A stretch of DNA of 64,000 bases. Origin: Blasia pusilla (lineage: Eukaryota; Marchantiophyta; Marchantiopsida; Blasiales). A program made the translations under genes and the position numbers. The stretch's first letter is position 1. Every line of letters starts with the position of its first letter. The notes beneath the pieces were generated by a model. It had not been told where the DNA came from and made no database searches. It saw only the letters and a list, made by a program, of their open reading frames with translations. Location: NCBI GenBank assembly GCA_050084515.1, contig CM114272.1, positions 20,708,001 through 20,772,000 on the forward strand, given 5' to 3'. Of this stretch, positions 1-11,664 are shown one piece after another.

Positions 1-1278
1 ATTGTATGTGATTCCATACGTATTTTATGATAGTAGGTCCTTCACGGATTTCACTCAAAGAACTAGAGTAGATCGATGGTAGCTTCGATTGTGGATCAGT
101 AGGATCTAGTTAGGGCTGATTGCGTACTCAGCCGTGGATGTTCGTGGCTTGTGGCCTATGTTGGAGGTGGGAATATGGTGCGTGGTTGGTTGAGAAAGAA
201 GCGCCTTGCTGAGAGCTTTCCAGCGCGCTTTAGATCGCCGGATTTTGTTAAGGGAGTTGGAAGTTATCAAGGATTGAAGATTCTGGTTCGTGTTCGACGG
301 TTTTCTGATGTGGAGAGCTTGGAATGTGGAAGCTCTGTTGAAGTTCATCCAGATGGGGTGAGAGGTTCCTGTTGCTACTTGTATTGTTATCTCATGTGAA
401 GCTGTATGCTCAAGTGTGTGGAGCGTTGCCGATTCCTGCGTGCATGAATCTGGGCGGAAGCGCTCTCGGATTTGCGATTTTGGAGGTGTATGGACAGCAA
501 GTTTATCTGATTTTTAGGTCAAAGTACAGAGCTTGGTTGTAGCTGATTTTTTGTGGAGAGATAGCTATTGTGGTCAATTGAATTTTGGTTAAAATAGATT
601 CAATTTTGGTCAAGGATTTGTGGAGTAATTGCTGATCGAAATTTGCGGACTAGCTCAAGGTCTGGCTATGGTGGACAGCGGATCGGAGGGGCTGGTTGGT
701 TGGTGACTCATTCGTTTTTGGAGACGCCTATCCCATTGTGGGCGCTCTAGTTGGGCCTTTCTCCATAGCGAAGCATGGCGAAGCGTGGCGATAGGGGCAT
801 ATCTCGAGCATTTCTCGACGTTTTGAGGCTTTAAGGCTTCGAGGCAACTCGTGGTAGCTCGGGGCGAGTGGGGGTGAGAGGCAGAGTAAGGAGTAAGGAG
901 CAAGAAAGCAAGCTTGCTTGCTTGGGCGTGAGGCAGTTTTTGCAGGATTTATGATTTGAGTGTTGCATAACTGGTCACCCATCTTTGGGCTATTTTTCCT
1001 GGAAGACGCTTAATTGCTCAGTTCTTAACTATGCCAGTGTACACACTAATGTAGCTCATTTGGTGATGTTTGGAGATGTGTTAGGCGCTTTACGCATCTC
1101 AATTTTTTTGGTTGATGGACCTCTAGCGCATAGTACGGTGTAGCCTCTCCATGCAGGTGATATTTTCAGGTGCTGCGAGTCCGACTAGCACGTTAGGCGC
1201 AGTAGCTATTGCGTTAGAATTGTGTGGTGCGTTCTGTGGATTCAAGGGGCGCCACCTTTGGTGGATTCAAAAGAAAGA
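1..1278 (+). repeat. LTR-like 3' segment plus start of internal region, Ty3/gypsy family A, cut by window edge
   Basis: This segment matches the reverse complement of 53,243-54,506 almost throughout; for example both hold the TTTTATGATAGTAGG block near the outer end and the GGCGCCAC block near the inner end. In copy A it lies just upstream of gag, where a 5' LTR belongs, so I read it as the 3' part of a plus-oriented LTR followed by the first bases of the internal region. Similarity stops soon after the GGCGCC motif at about 1,245-1,260, where unrelated palindromic DNA begins. The start lies outside the window. ORFs of about 80 codons here and in the matching region are chance reading frames of the same repeat. 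Confidence 0.6.
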
Positions 1279-1304
1279 AGGAGGATTCAAACCAAAGAAA
1301 CCAA

Positions 1305-2160
1305 GCAACCCGTCAGATGCGACGGGTTGCATGAGTGTGCAGCCAGTCGGAAACGGACGGATTGCATCAAGAATGTTTGTGTTACCCGTTGGAGCGCGAC
1401 ATCATGCACGAGAAATGTTTGTGCAATCCGTCGGAACTCGACTGGTTGCAAGAGTATGCAATCTGTCGAATCCCGACGAGTTGCAAGTTGCATATATAAA
1501 AGGCCTGCAAATAGTTTGACTCGGGTGTGTTGCAAGCCGCAAGGCTACGAGTTTACTCGACTTGCAACCCGTCGCATTCCGACAAGTTGCATTTGTATGC
1601 AACTTGTGGGATTCTGACTAGTTGCGTCTGTATGCGACTCCTCGCATACAGACGTTGAGGTTGCATACAGATAGGTTGCGGCTATCTCCAAGTCGCATCC
1701 AAACATGTTGCATTAGTTCAAGTTAACTGGAACCCGTCGAATTCCAATAGATGCAAAGCTTCGTGTGTGGACACTTCTTGCAAGCCAACGGAACCCGACA
1801 GGTTGCACAAGGATTTTCGAGATCGGACTGGCCTGCTTCTCACAACCCATCCGATTCTGATGGATTGCAATAGCAGGTTCCTGGGTGCTAGGTTGCAGTA
1901 AAATGTTACAGGGATATTCCAAGGATGTCTCTGACTTGCAACCCGTTTCAAGTCGGAGGCTGGAAAATCCACATGCGATTCGTCGGATTTTGATGACTTG
2001 CACTTGGATCCTCCAGCCCTGAGTGGCCAAAGTTACTTGCAACCCGCCTGAATCCGACGGTTGCACTAGGTGGTTCTTGGGTGTTGTAACACGTTGGAAA
2101 CCAACGGGTTGTAGAGTCATTCATGGGATGCCTCCGACTTGCAACCTATGTGGTTTCGAC
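1305..2160. repeat. Array of about 13 imperfect 28-bp palindromes
   Basis: The unit is an inverted repeat with arms close to GCAACCCGTC and GACGGGTTGC around a 6-8 bp centre. The clearest copy is 1,305-1,330, with perfect 10-bp arms. Diverged copies occur near 1,420, 1,456, 1,564, 1,597, 1,735, 1,785, 1,846, 1,938, 1,975, 2,037, 2,090 and 2,135. Spacing is irregular, so this is not a simple satellite or a CRISPR array. The array lies directly upstream of a SWIM zinc-finger pseudogene, and one more unit lies downstream at 3,594. Subterminal transposase-binding repeats of a DNA transposon are one reading, inferred from position only. Confidence 0.7.
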
Positions 2161-2237
2161 ATGTAGCTTTTTTCTTTGCTCATAGAGCTATTTTGGTTCC
2201 CTTCTCACATTGCCGTTGTTGCAGGGATTGAACATTC

Positions 2238-3405
2238 ATGAAAATGCCCCCTGCCCCAACACAAGTGGAGGAGAAAGTGTTCATTCCTCCTAGAGGTCGT
2301 CACAATATTGTGGAGACCAGATAAGTATCTTGACTTCAGGAAGGTGAAGAGGCAGCATCCAGGAACGAACCCGGTGATTGATTTGGATGAGGAATTCACG
2401 CCGCCCAGGTATTCGGGGACCCTGGATTTCCCCCAAATCCGTGATGCACTATCTTCTCCAAAATCAGTGAATGTTTTATTTCAAAAGCCCTCCGTTGCTG
2501 GAAGTTCGCAACATCCAATCGTTCGGGTGGTTCAACCATATGGGATTCCGGTCATGGAGATGGATTGCAACCTCAAACGGTGGCATATATCTTGGAGCAA
2601 CCGTGAACGTGGACCCACTTGTAGGGCAGGATCAGATGGCATTAGGAGAGCATGCAGCACTTTCCTAAATAAAAATTGTATAAGGACTAGACGACCACTG
2701 CCTGGATTTTGGGGACTCAAAAACTTTGATCGTTTCACAAGGACCGGGGATCTATTGAAGCACTTCTTCTGCCCAAATGAATCTTGCGCTTTTCGGAACT
2801 CTTATTTGGCTGCCATTGGAGCTCCAGGGAATACCCCCATGATTTGGCCCATTGCCGCAGGTACGAATTGCACTCAAGACGAAGTGGTCAATCTTACAAG
2901 TGCCGGTTTCAGACTTGTAGACGGAGGAAGTTCAAAGTATGTTCGCATTACAAAGACCTTTGCATTTCGTATTCAACCCAAGATTGAAGTCAACATATAC
3001 CCGGAGAAGGTGGATGATCTCAATCCACTATTTCTGTTTGAGTCTAGAAATGGGGTGAAGAGAAACAGAATGTGTAGGCCAACGGTGGAGAGAGCAAAGC
3101 GAATTGCATCAGCTCGGGAGGAAAAAATGGAGATCATCGCCACGAAAGATGTCCAGAGTGGCAATAGAATAGGAAGGATGTACTGGGTCAGGAACAACAT
3201 TGTAAATTAAAGTGTCACAGGGGTGTATGTGATGCATATTTGTTGTTTTCCCACATGTTCATGTGATGACTTTGTCCAAAGAGAGACAAGTGGCAAAAGG
3301 TATTTCCCTTGTAAGCACATGTACTATGTGTTGCTTGTAGTTTTAAGAGAGTCAGAGGTAGGAGTAGGAATCCACCAACCAATTCTGTTCCTCAAAGTAT
3401 TTTAA
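2238..3405 (+). pseudogene. SWIM zinc-finger protein, MULE-transposase-like, broken
   Basis: An ATG at 2,238 opens a short frame (MKMPPAPTQVEEK...) that must shift once near 2,315 to continue as PDKYLDFRKVKRQ. The frame then stays open for about 300 codons to a TAA at 3,208-3,210. Translation in the same frame beyond that stop gives a textbook SWIM zinc finger: Cys-Ser-Cys, a spacer, then Phe-Pro-Cys-Lys-His followed by MYYVLLVVL (about 3,250-3,350). SWIM domains of this form sit at the C-terminus of Mutator-like transposases and their domesticated FAR1/FHY3 relatives. I do not recognise the N-terminal 300 residues, and no DDE core is evident. One frameshift plus one in-frame stop suggests a pseudogene, although an intron could remove either lesion. 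The flanking palindromes support a mobile-element origin. Confidence 0.55.
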
Positions 3406-3593
3406 AGAAACCACTTTGAGGATGCAAAATGAGGTTTTAGATTGTACTTTCATTTTTCCAGAACCTTCACTTTGAGCTTGAACTCTATTTAGCCTAGGGC
3501 AAATGATAGATTTTTTCCAGACCTTGGATGGAGAAAGTGATTGGTTCCACACTTATGATTCCACTGATTTTTCAGTTTTCTAAATTTTGTGCA

Positions 3594-3622
3594 ATTTGCA
3601 ACTCGTCGGACTCAGAGGGGTT
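3594..3622. repeat. Isolated downstream copy of the 28-bp palindrome
   Basis: The sequence reads GCAACTCGTCGG, a short centre, then GGGGTTGCC, so it belongs to the same family as the array at 1,305-2,160. It lies on the other side of the SWIM pseudogene. Confidence 0.55.
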
Positions 3623-3779
3623 GCCAAAATGTGGAAGAGGAAAAAAACACTATGGGAGTGCTTAAGAACTGAGCAGAAAAGTGCAAAAAAATTCACACCA
3701 AAAGTTTCCTCTCTTCAACCCAACAGAAACTCTCTTCAAATTGCAGGAAACTCTCTTAAAAAAAAAGTATGTCTTTCGG

Positions 3780-3850
3780 TTGAAGGTAGTTTCCTCTCTC
3801 CTCTCTCCTCTCTTCCTCTCTTCGTCTCTTCCTCTCCTCTTACCACACCT
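3780..3850. repeat. Polypyrimidine CT-rich tract
   Basis: About 60 bases are almost wholly C and T, built from TCTCTCC and TCTTCC units. This is low-complexity DNA with no coding signal. Confidence 0.8.
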
Positions 3851-4043
3851 CACATATTGCGGAGGTAAGTAAGCGAAAGTAGGTACCACTTTATATGATT
3901 TGAACATTAAGGAATGGTCATATTTCCTTAATTTCTTCTTCATGTCACTACTCATCCTATTTTTTTTCTACTGCATGTGCAATTCCATTTTCTTCAGACC
4001 ACCCGCTAACCCACCTTTTCCAATAGAGTGTACTCAGTTTTGA

Positions 4044-4073
4044 CTCAGTACTCGAGTACTCAGTACTCGAGTC
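4044..4073. repeat. Two tandem 15-mers containing CTCGAG palindromes
   Basis: CTCAGTACTCGAGTA is followed at once by CTCAGTACTCGAGTC. Each unit contains the self-complementary core AGTACTCGAGTACT or part of it. It lies just past the truncated 3' end of the copia gag remnant. Confidence 0.75.
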
Positions 4074-4196
4074 TTTTTTGACCATTGATCTCATATGATG
4101 AGTCATGACCAAGAGATGCTCTGTTTGTGAATTTTGTTCTTAGTACTGCTCTTGGTGTTGTTACTTCATATATTTTTGTTGCTGTAAGGCTCTTGT

Positions 4197-5071
4197 TCAC
4201 ATATCTGTCTTCTTCTTGAAGCAAAACTTTGCATAGTGACCCTTTATCATAATAATTGCAAGATCTAGGGACCTTCTGCTGTTGACCTCGACCCCAACGA
4301 TTTCCACCATCACCACCTTGTGATTGTGTTTGGTACTTATTCGTAGTTGATTGAGTGATGTTATATTGAGTGCCTCTTCCTTCATATGCTTGATATCCAC
4401 CACGACCACGGAAGTTTCTATCATGATCCCTACCTCTGTTTGATCCATAACCTGCAAATAGCGCACTCTCTTATAGACTATACGAGCTACCGCTGCCTAC
4501 TAGGCGCATCTCTTCACTGATCAACAGAGGAACTAACTCTTGAAAGGTTGGATACTTCCCTCTCATAGAGATAGAGGTCTCAAAGGACTTGTAATCCTTT
4601 GGAAGGCCTTGAAGAGTGAATAAAATCAAATCATCATCCTCTACTGTCACTCCAATGCTATTCAACTTATGAACAATATGTCTGATACTCAAAATATAAT
4701 CATTGATGCTCTACGATCCTCTCCTCACTTTGTTCAATTGCTGTTTCAATTGAAGCTTTTTTGCCTTTGTAGATATCTAGAACAGCTTTTCCAATGCATC
4801 CCAGGTCTCCTTCGGACTATCAACATCTTGGATATGACGTATCATTGGCGAATTGATTGTTATTGAAATGTAGTGGATTACTTGCCTTGCACGATTGTTC
4901 CAAGCGCGAACGTTCAAGTCTATTGAGTCACCTTATGGCTTGGCCTCATCACCTGTGACCACCTCCCATAGTTCTTGACCCATGAGAAATTGTTTCATGC
5001 GAAACTTCCAGACATTGTAATCCTACTTGTCTAGCTTCTCGCCTGTGATTGCTGCTGAGGAATATTCCATG
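4197..5071 (-). pseudogene. Ty1/copia gag polyprotein remnant (DUF4219/UBN2 type)
   Basis: Reading the minus strand from an ATG at 5,071 gives MEYSSAAITGEKLDK, a stop, then DYNVWKFRMKQFLMGQELWEVV, which is the usual N-terminal pattern of plant copia gag. The UBN2-type core follows at 4,692-4,471 (DDLILFTLQGLPKDYKSFE, then TFQELVPLLISEEMRL). A damaged zinc-knuckle region lies at about 4,290-4,200 (KGHYAKFCF). Stops and frame changes separate the pieces. No protease, integrase or reverse transcriptase follows on the minus strand below 4,197, so this is either a truncated copy or a gag-only non-autonomous element. Confidence 0.8.
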
Positions 5072-5543
5072 ATAAACGATTTCACTCACAAGAATAAAAT
5101 TTTGGGCTTTCTACTACTCCAATTGAAGCATAGACCACTCCTACATAGAAATTGACCTAAAATTTTCCAAAATTGATCAATTGTATGAAAGAAATAGTTG
5201 AAATTGGCATGTAAAGAGCAAACTACATAACTTTTCTTCACTAATTTCACTTTCCTACATTGAAATTGCTACTGAAAGAGCTTAGAGTGTCAGAATCGAG
5301 AGCGTTAGAAAGCTCTCAACGAGCTCTATAAGACAGCTAGAACAAGCCTTGGACGTTGTTTAAGCGCACTCCTCGGAAAGCCCTAAAAAATGCCTCCAAA
5401 GTTTTATCACCATCAAACCTCCACGTGAAATCTGCACTCACTGAGCTTTGAAGAAAATTTCCTTCTCCCAAATTGAAATTGTGCCTTCTCTTGCCTTTTT
5501 TCTCTCTCCAAACATCAAGAATTTCAAGTGATGTTCTCCTCCC

Positions 5544-5555
5544 TCTCTGGTATCA
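5544..5555 (-). other. Degenerate copia primer-binding site (initiator tRNA-Met type)
   Basis: On the minus strand this reads TGATACCAGAG, two transitions away from the plant copia consensus TGGTATCAGAG, and a CA dinucleotide precedes it as at an LTR end. It sits about 470 bp upstream of the gag ATG at 5,071, the expected place. Confidence 0.5.
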
Positions 5556-6266
5556 TGTGGAAAACTGCTAAACAAGCATAACTCGTAGAAAATAACTCTC
5601 ACACACACACACCACCATGGAGAACAAAATTTGCAATGAGATAAATTGAGTGGAGGTTGGTCGTCTTCTCAATTATATAGGGTATGTACAAGCAACCCTA
5701 ACCCTACCCTTAACCATAATCTCAAGTTAGACTAATTGTGATTAACTAATCCTAGTTAGGATAATCGTGCTTAATTGACTAACCAAGATTAAGCTTTCCT
5801 ACTTTGTGTGAGTACCAAATATAGCAGTTCAGGTATCTCATGAGCTTGATTGTAGCTCAATCATCAATAACTGCATCCATGCGATCAATTATGTAAGTCA
5901 CAGACTCAAGAAACAACTCCTCTAGAGGCTTTAATCGAGCAGAGATCTCTGTCAGCTTAGATGTTCCTGTAGCGTGAAATACAAGACCTGGATTTGAGTC
6001 TATATCAATAGGTATGTACTAGAAATACACTAGATTCATCTCTACTCTAATGCAACCAGATGCAAATACCTGCCTTGACAATGTACTTGTACCATAACTC
6101 CTTTGGTTCCTTGCCTCCTCATGCACCTATGTCTTAATAAGGGTTTGCCCCTTCTCTTTTCTCTACAATACATGTTACACCAACCAAGTTCAGTCTATGA
6201 AACACCAATTGCAAAACTATATGCATGGTGGTAATAGAAATGAAAGATGGGTCCTTCAATATTATT
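5556..6266. other. Probable copia LTR remnant and unassigned sequence
   Basis: By position, the part just above the primer-binding site should be the 3' end of the copia 5' LTR. It contains a (CA)n run near 5,590 and a CCCTAACCCTACCC run near 5,695. The LTR start cannot be fixed because no second LTR copy is present. I see no gene in 5,830-6,266. Confidence 0.35.
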
Positions 6267-6752
6267 TCATACTATGCGCTCTACAATTGGTGCATTCCCT
6301 TTTCTTCCTGAAGGGTTTGAATTGGTCACCACTGCACGTGCTTTGGACATCGGCTCATTCTTTGTCTTTGCACACCTGCGCATGAAGTGCGTAAGTAATC
6401 TCCCCCATTGGTTGGGATCTACATGAGGTGGTGGGGCCACTTTCTTGCCTCCTCCAACTTCTTTCCATGTCTGACGCAATCTAAATCTCTTCATCTTGAG
6501 TATTCGTTGTGCATATTCCTCCAAACATGGAACAGCCACTCCATTGCCATTGTTTCCAACATACTCCCATCTAGCAGAAATATCACTCAACACCAAATTC
6601 CAATCCCCTAAGTGTTGGTCTGAAAAATTCACAATGGAGATGTCAAGCCATTGCAACACCTCGACTCTAAAATCTGCATGCCACCTATTCTTTCCTTCTG
6701 AAGTTGTGGTGATCCAACCAAAGTTGTTCATACCCACTTTGCCAACCTTCAT
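6267..6752 (-). CDS. Plant En/Spm (Ptta-type) transposase-associated protein, fragment
   Basis: A 161-codon open frame begins with ATG at 6,752. Its C-terminal half (VDPNQWGRLLTHFMRR, basic linker, SGRKGNAP) follows the pattern of the plant Transposase_24 domain: Val-Asp-Pro-x-x-Trp, a helical stretch, then a basic segment ending in a Ser-Gly-x-Lys motif. The preceding WKEVGGGKK region also fits. Domain assignment is from pattern only. The frame is short for the family and no TNP2/TPase ORF is visible nearby, so it is probably a remnant of a CACTA-like element. It could also be one exon of a longer gene continuing toward 7.9 kb. Confidence 0.45.
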   Translation of the reverse strand: MKVGKVGMNNFGWITTTSEGKNRWHADFRVEVLQWLDISIVNFSDQHLGDWNLVLSDISARWEYVGNNGNGVAVPCLEEYAQRILKMKRFRLRQTWKEVGGGKKVAPPPHVDPNQWGRLLTHFMRRCAKTKNEPMSKARAVVTNSNPSGRKGNAPIVERIV

Positions 6753-8990
6753 CCCTCACCTTGCACACTACTCTCAGTCATTGAGTTTGGTGTGTATGTT
6801 GTCCCTACGCTTGCCCATCGCAAGCCTAGAGTCGTATAGTTTGCTGCACACATGAATATCTTCAGTCAACACTACATCCCACTTTGCAAATCTTTGTGCC
6901 TACAAAGAGACTTTGTGCATTGATGTCAAGTCACTTACTAATTGATGAAAACACGAGGAAGAAATTATCCAAATAGGAATGATACTTCTCTATATATATG
7001 TGACTTGCTATTACCTTTATCCTTTGTCATTTGAACTCCTTGAGTGGGTCCTAGCCCCAACCATTGAGGCTGTCCATACATTTCTGGTGTGCTATTATCC
7101 AGTCCATAAAGGTATTGGCTTCCAAACCGATCTTGACTATTTGGCACCGCATGATAGGGTCCCTCGGTGTAGTTGGAGAATCCACCCTGCATAGAGTCTA
7201 CACATGACATATATGTCAGTGTAGAACAGACACATCACACAACCTTCCCACCATCATCCTATGATGTATAATGAAAGAGAAATTTGAGATTGCAAATCGA
7301 TAGATTCGTACGATTCCACCGTATAATGAACTTGGCTTGGAGTTCTGTGCATAGGGTCCATCTCTACCACCTTGAGACATGATTGCCTGTCCCTGTCCAC
7401 TATATTGTACACCCACTTGGTGCAACATCCCTTACCCAAATAGCTTGCCCCCCAACTGTCCCTTTCTGCCAATGCAATGCAACCCACCAATTAAAGACAA
7501 TTTCTTTCAAATGCCACCAACCTTGAGACACAATTGTAGACACACATCTTGTCTAATTGAAAGGGAGAAATTACTTGCTTCTTCTTTCCCCCAAAAATTG
7601 ATGGACAGAGCTTCTTAGGAGCCGGAAGCTCATCTGAGTCTGATTGATCCTCTTCACCAACGTCTGCAACAAACTCTGGATCACAAGTGGGAGATTCTTC
7701 ACCTCCAATGTGAGCATCAATGTCATCAGTAGATTCTGCCATCGATGGCAATACCTTTCCAAGCAATCGAGAGCTCCTCCTCTTTGATCCAAGATGGAGA
7801 GGTTCCCTCTTTGCAGGTCGTGGGCAAGTACTTGCTTAGAACAAGCCTCCGCGCTACACATAAGGATAAATTTTTCAAGAATATCAATTAAGCACAATGC
7901 CTCTAATTCATTTATAGAAGCCCAGACCTGAGTGCTCAATGTGTCAAAGCTTACAATTCAAAGCCTCTTTGTTTGACTTCTTCCGCCAATTCCTTAAGGC
8001 GTCTGTTCACATAAGCCGCGCCGGCCTCCACAAGGTCACACGTTTCATTCACATTTTCCATCAAAGACCTTAAAAAAAAAAACCTGCATGTCCCATGAAC
8101 CCATGCCCAATGAAAGAACACACCAAACAAACATTTCTTTAAGAATCCATGGCATCATTAAGTTCCTCTGCAATCTCAATGTTGCCTTCCCATCTTTCTA
8201 CCCTCATCAATGGTACATACTGACTACCGACAGTTGTGACAGGTTGAACCATTCTATTGGGAGCTTGAAAAGCCCCATGCAAGGGACCGCGGGACCAGAA
8301 TAAAAGAATGTATAACTTATCCATGAGTTTATTTGGATGCTACCAACATGAATCTCATTAGAGCTGCTCTGCTTGTGAGTGCTACCTTCAGTGAGAGATA
8401 GAGACACAAAGACATAGAGAGAGAGATGATTGATCCATGTTTGTTGTTGGAGTAATAGTGGAGAACTGAAGATGGGAATCCGCTGGTTGTCGATGTGCTA
8501 CCAGCGGTTGTGAAGGCGACAAATTGAATTGGTATTAAGTGGCATGGAGCAAGGGAGATAGCAAGTCGATGAGTGGTGGGGTGGGATGGGATGGATGGAT
8601 GATGTGTTTACTATATAGAACCTACCAGTGACCAAGTGCAGAAGATTCAGCATTGTAAATGGTGACGCGTTGCCTGAAAACACTTCGGCAACTCGTGGAA
8701 AATCTCAACACAACAGAAATAAAATAAAGTGTTTGATATTTTTTCAGAAATGCATAGGTATTGAGCAAAACGAAGAACTCACAAGGCACAAATCCACCAA
8801 TGGAGTCGAGTCAGTTACTTCCACTCAAATCGCGCTTACACCATACACCCTCCTCCTACTTTCACACAAAAAGCCCTCCACAAAGCTCTCGGAAAAAATG
8901 AAGAGTGAGTGCGCGAAAGGGAGGGCGCGCCTTTGGATGACGGCATGCTTGAACAAAGCCCGCAGGTTTAGGCTTCTAATATCTTAGGGT
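6753..8990 (-). other. Possible continuation of the En/Spm-like remnant; no intact gene
   Basis: Minus-strand frames at 7,766-7,491 (an acidic run followed by KKLCPSIFGGKKKQ) and 7,939-7,571 overlap in different phases and look like exon pieces or decayed coding DNA, but I recognise no domain. An A-run lies near 8,073. Nothing supports a functional gene. Confidence 0.25.
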
Positions 8991-9605
8991 TAACTTCATT
9001 TTCTCATTTTTCCTTCCTAAGATCTCTAGTTACAGTATGCTCTCTTGCCTTAGTTAGTGTTAGTCAATTTTCTAACCCCTACTAGCACATCTTTTGCCCC
9101 TCTCTCTTGAGATATAGTTTTTTTTTAAGCGCTTTCTAGAGGACCTATTATTATTCATAAATATAAAGAAGTAGTTCATTACTTATTAAGCATGAATTAG
9201 TAGATAAAAAAACCTTCTTCCCTCTATTTTACTCTAGTAAGTAATTGTGACTCCACGATAGTATGAGTAATAAACGAGTCACTTGATTGGTTGTTGAATA
9301 GCTATAAGTAGTTTTAATGACTCTTAGTAACATGAGTGAGTGACACTTGGGTTTAAAATAGCTCCTTTTCTATTAGTGTTCAGTGTCACTAGATTTACTA
9401 TAGTGAACACCATTTGGAGACCAGACCTACTTGCCTGGAATGCCTTAGTTTTTGGCCTAAGTGTCTGGTTAGTTTCTTTTGCCTCTGGAATTGAGTGTCA
9501 CAATCAGGACTAAAGGAGGCTAGCATTTTGATTAAAGTACAAAGCTCAAGTGAAAAAAAAAATGGCTCTACTTTATAGTACATGTCTTTTTTGTTATGCG
9601 TGTGG
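8991..9605. other. AT-rich spacer, no gene seen
   Basis: Short T and A runs, no open frame with recognisable content, and no structured repeat beyond low complexity. Confidence 0.6.
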
Positions 9606-10131
9606 TAAGGTTGCATACGGACAAATTGTGTGTCCGCGGACATAGGACGGACATGTCCGTGTGGGCCCGAGTATCCGGGGCTTGCACCCAAGCCCATCTA
9701 TAGCCTGCAGCTTTTGCGTGGCCCGCTGCTCGAGCTCGGTGCGGGCTCCAGGCCCGCAAACCCATTTGGTCTAGCAGACCCATTTTTGGTCCAAAAAACC
9801 AAAATTTTGTGGGCCCTGAGCCCACGCCCTACCCACCTCTAGCCCGTATCTGCGGGCTTGGAGCCCGCGCTTGCCTGCCTTGAGCCCGCACCTACCCGCC
9901 CGGAGCTCGTAGCTGCACGTCCTAGTCCGTGCCAATCAACTCTCAGCCCGCGCCTGCCCGCGCCCAATCAACCTTGAGCCCGTGCCTGCCCTCCCTAGCC
10001 CGCACCTACCCGCCCGGAGCCCGCACCAACCTACCTGGAGCCCTGCTTGCCCCGAGCCCGCGCTTGCCTGCCTGAAGCCTGCACGAACATGTCCATCCCA
10101 TGGACGGACTTGTCCATTTCCATGCATGGTA
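9606..10131. mobile_element. GC-rich MITE, hAT-like family, copy a
   Basis: The left end reads AAGGTTGCATACGGACA and the right end, on the other strand, TACCATGCATGGAAATGGAC, so the two ends form imperfect terminal inverted repeats. Each end is followed inward by GTCCG/CGGAC and GGACATGTCC motifs. The interior (about 9,665-10,080) is a degenerate string of GAGCCCGCGCCTGCCCGC-like units. No transposase is encoded. The target-site duplication is not clear for this copy. Confidence 0.65.
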
Positions 10132-11664
10132 GTGTCAAACTATTTGGTAAAATGAGAAATGTTACAAATACCCCCCTATCCCAATGAAACTCCAATGCCA
10201 CCAAAGAGCCTAGCACACCGAAATCATGGTATTCAATTTAGGAAACTTCTCCAATTTACTTACGACTACTTCCGTAGTTGTAACTAGAATAAATAACTTT
10301 GATGCCCCACGAACCCTATCCTTGAGGCTTGTGCCTCTTTGTAAACATTCAGCGATGCAAGGTCTCCTTCCCAGGATTTGACCATGATTAAAATCACCAC
10401 TAAGCGGAGTTCTCATACCGCCTTCAAAGTCCCTAAACACAAAGCTGGCTGTGGTGCAAATTACTATGTTTACCAATGTATCGGGTAGGCACAAAGGTTA
10501 CTATGGTTTGCATAGTCAGCTGCACGATGGTTAGCATTGGTTACTATTGTTGAATACTTGCGTACTATCCAAAGAAGACATGACTGCTAACCGTAATGAA
10601 CATGAGACAGAGCAAAGCATGGCCACCCTAGTGAATCCATTATTGGTAGATAAATCTACTCAATTTATTTAAAGGTGGCGATTCAAAATGATGAACATCA
10701 TATTTCTTGTGTTTTGTGCTGGATATTCCTAAAACGGTAATCTTAGATCAGTCTTGGATCTGAGAGTCCTGGACTATAGACCAATAATTGAATATTTGTT
10801 ATGTCTTCATATCTTTGGCCACTTCTGTCGGCAAGGTATCGCTCTTCATCTAACACACTATCAAGCATCACAACTACATTGGTTCTCTTACTAGTACTGC
10901 TGATTTTGTAATTTTTATGTGGCCTTGTATCTACCAAAGGCCATTCTGAGTATTGCATATTCTGCTCTATTGCCTTGCTTTCATACTAGCTCACAAGAGC
11001 ATCCACATTGATATGAGTACATGCATCTGCTTCCAATTCCGCCTCTATGTTTAGATATTTTGATTGTTTCACTCTGCGGAACGACTCGACGTGGTGATTT
11101 ACCACTTGGGGTTGATTCCTCTTTGTGGAATATGACCTCCCTCACTGATGCATCAGCTCATACCAATCCATGCACCGACACAGGCGGTGATCTTGAGAGC
11201 CGCCTCTTACAAGGGGCTTAGGAAAGTGCTACCCAATATTAGTGACATTTTTTGGAAGTTCATTATTTGTCTCTATCCAAGCCTTCAGATTCAAAAGTGA
11301 TCCCAAATCCTTTTGCAAAAGTACATACAAATGGTCAAGAAGAACATTACAGTATAGGACTCCAATGGTTGTGTGGAAGCATTTTTCCACTATCTCTCGA
11401 ACATCTTCCGGAGTGGTTAGTTGTGATGCAAATGTAGGTTAGCATGCGACTCTTACGGATAACCAATATTGTCAAGAATCTTCGATTCCATATGTATGTC
11501 TCATCATTGTTTTTATAACCTATTTATCTTTGGATGAGTCTATTAAATTTTTTGTATGTGCTCAAATCTATGTGTGTTGGCAAGATCGGTGATGTTTGGT
11601 ATATAGATGTACATATGACATAGGACTAGGAGAAAAATCTTTACCTCTTGCTAGGGGTGGAGAG
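10132..11664. other. No gene recognised
   Basis: Short frames on both strands (for example 10,494-10,210 and 11,242-11,442) overlap in several phases and have no recognisable domain. No RNA gene or structured repeat was seen. Confidence 0.5.

Noticed and set aside
1305-2160. Repeated short units considered as a CRISPR array.
   Set aside because: Units are diverged palindromes with irregular spacing in a plant-type nuclear sequence.
5690-5715. CCCTAACCCTACCC as an interstitial telomere.
   Set aside because: Only two or three imperfect units; too short.
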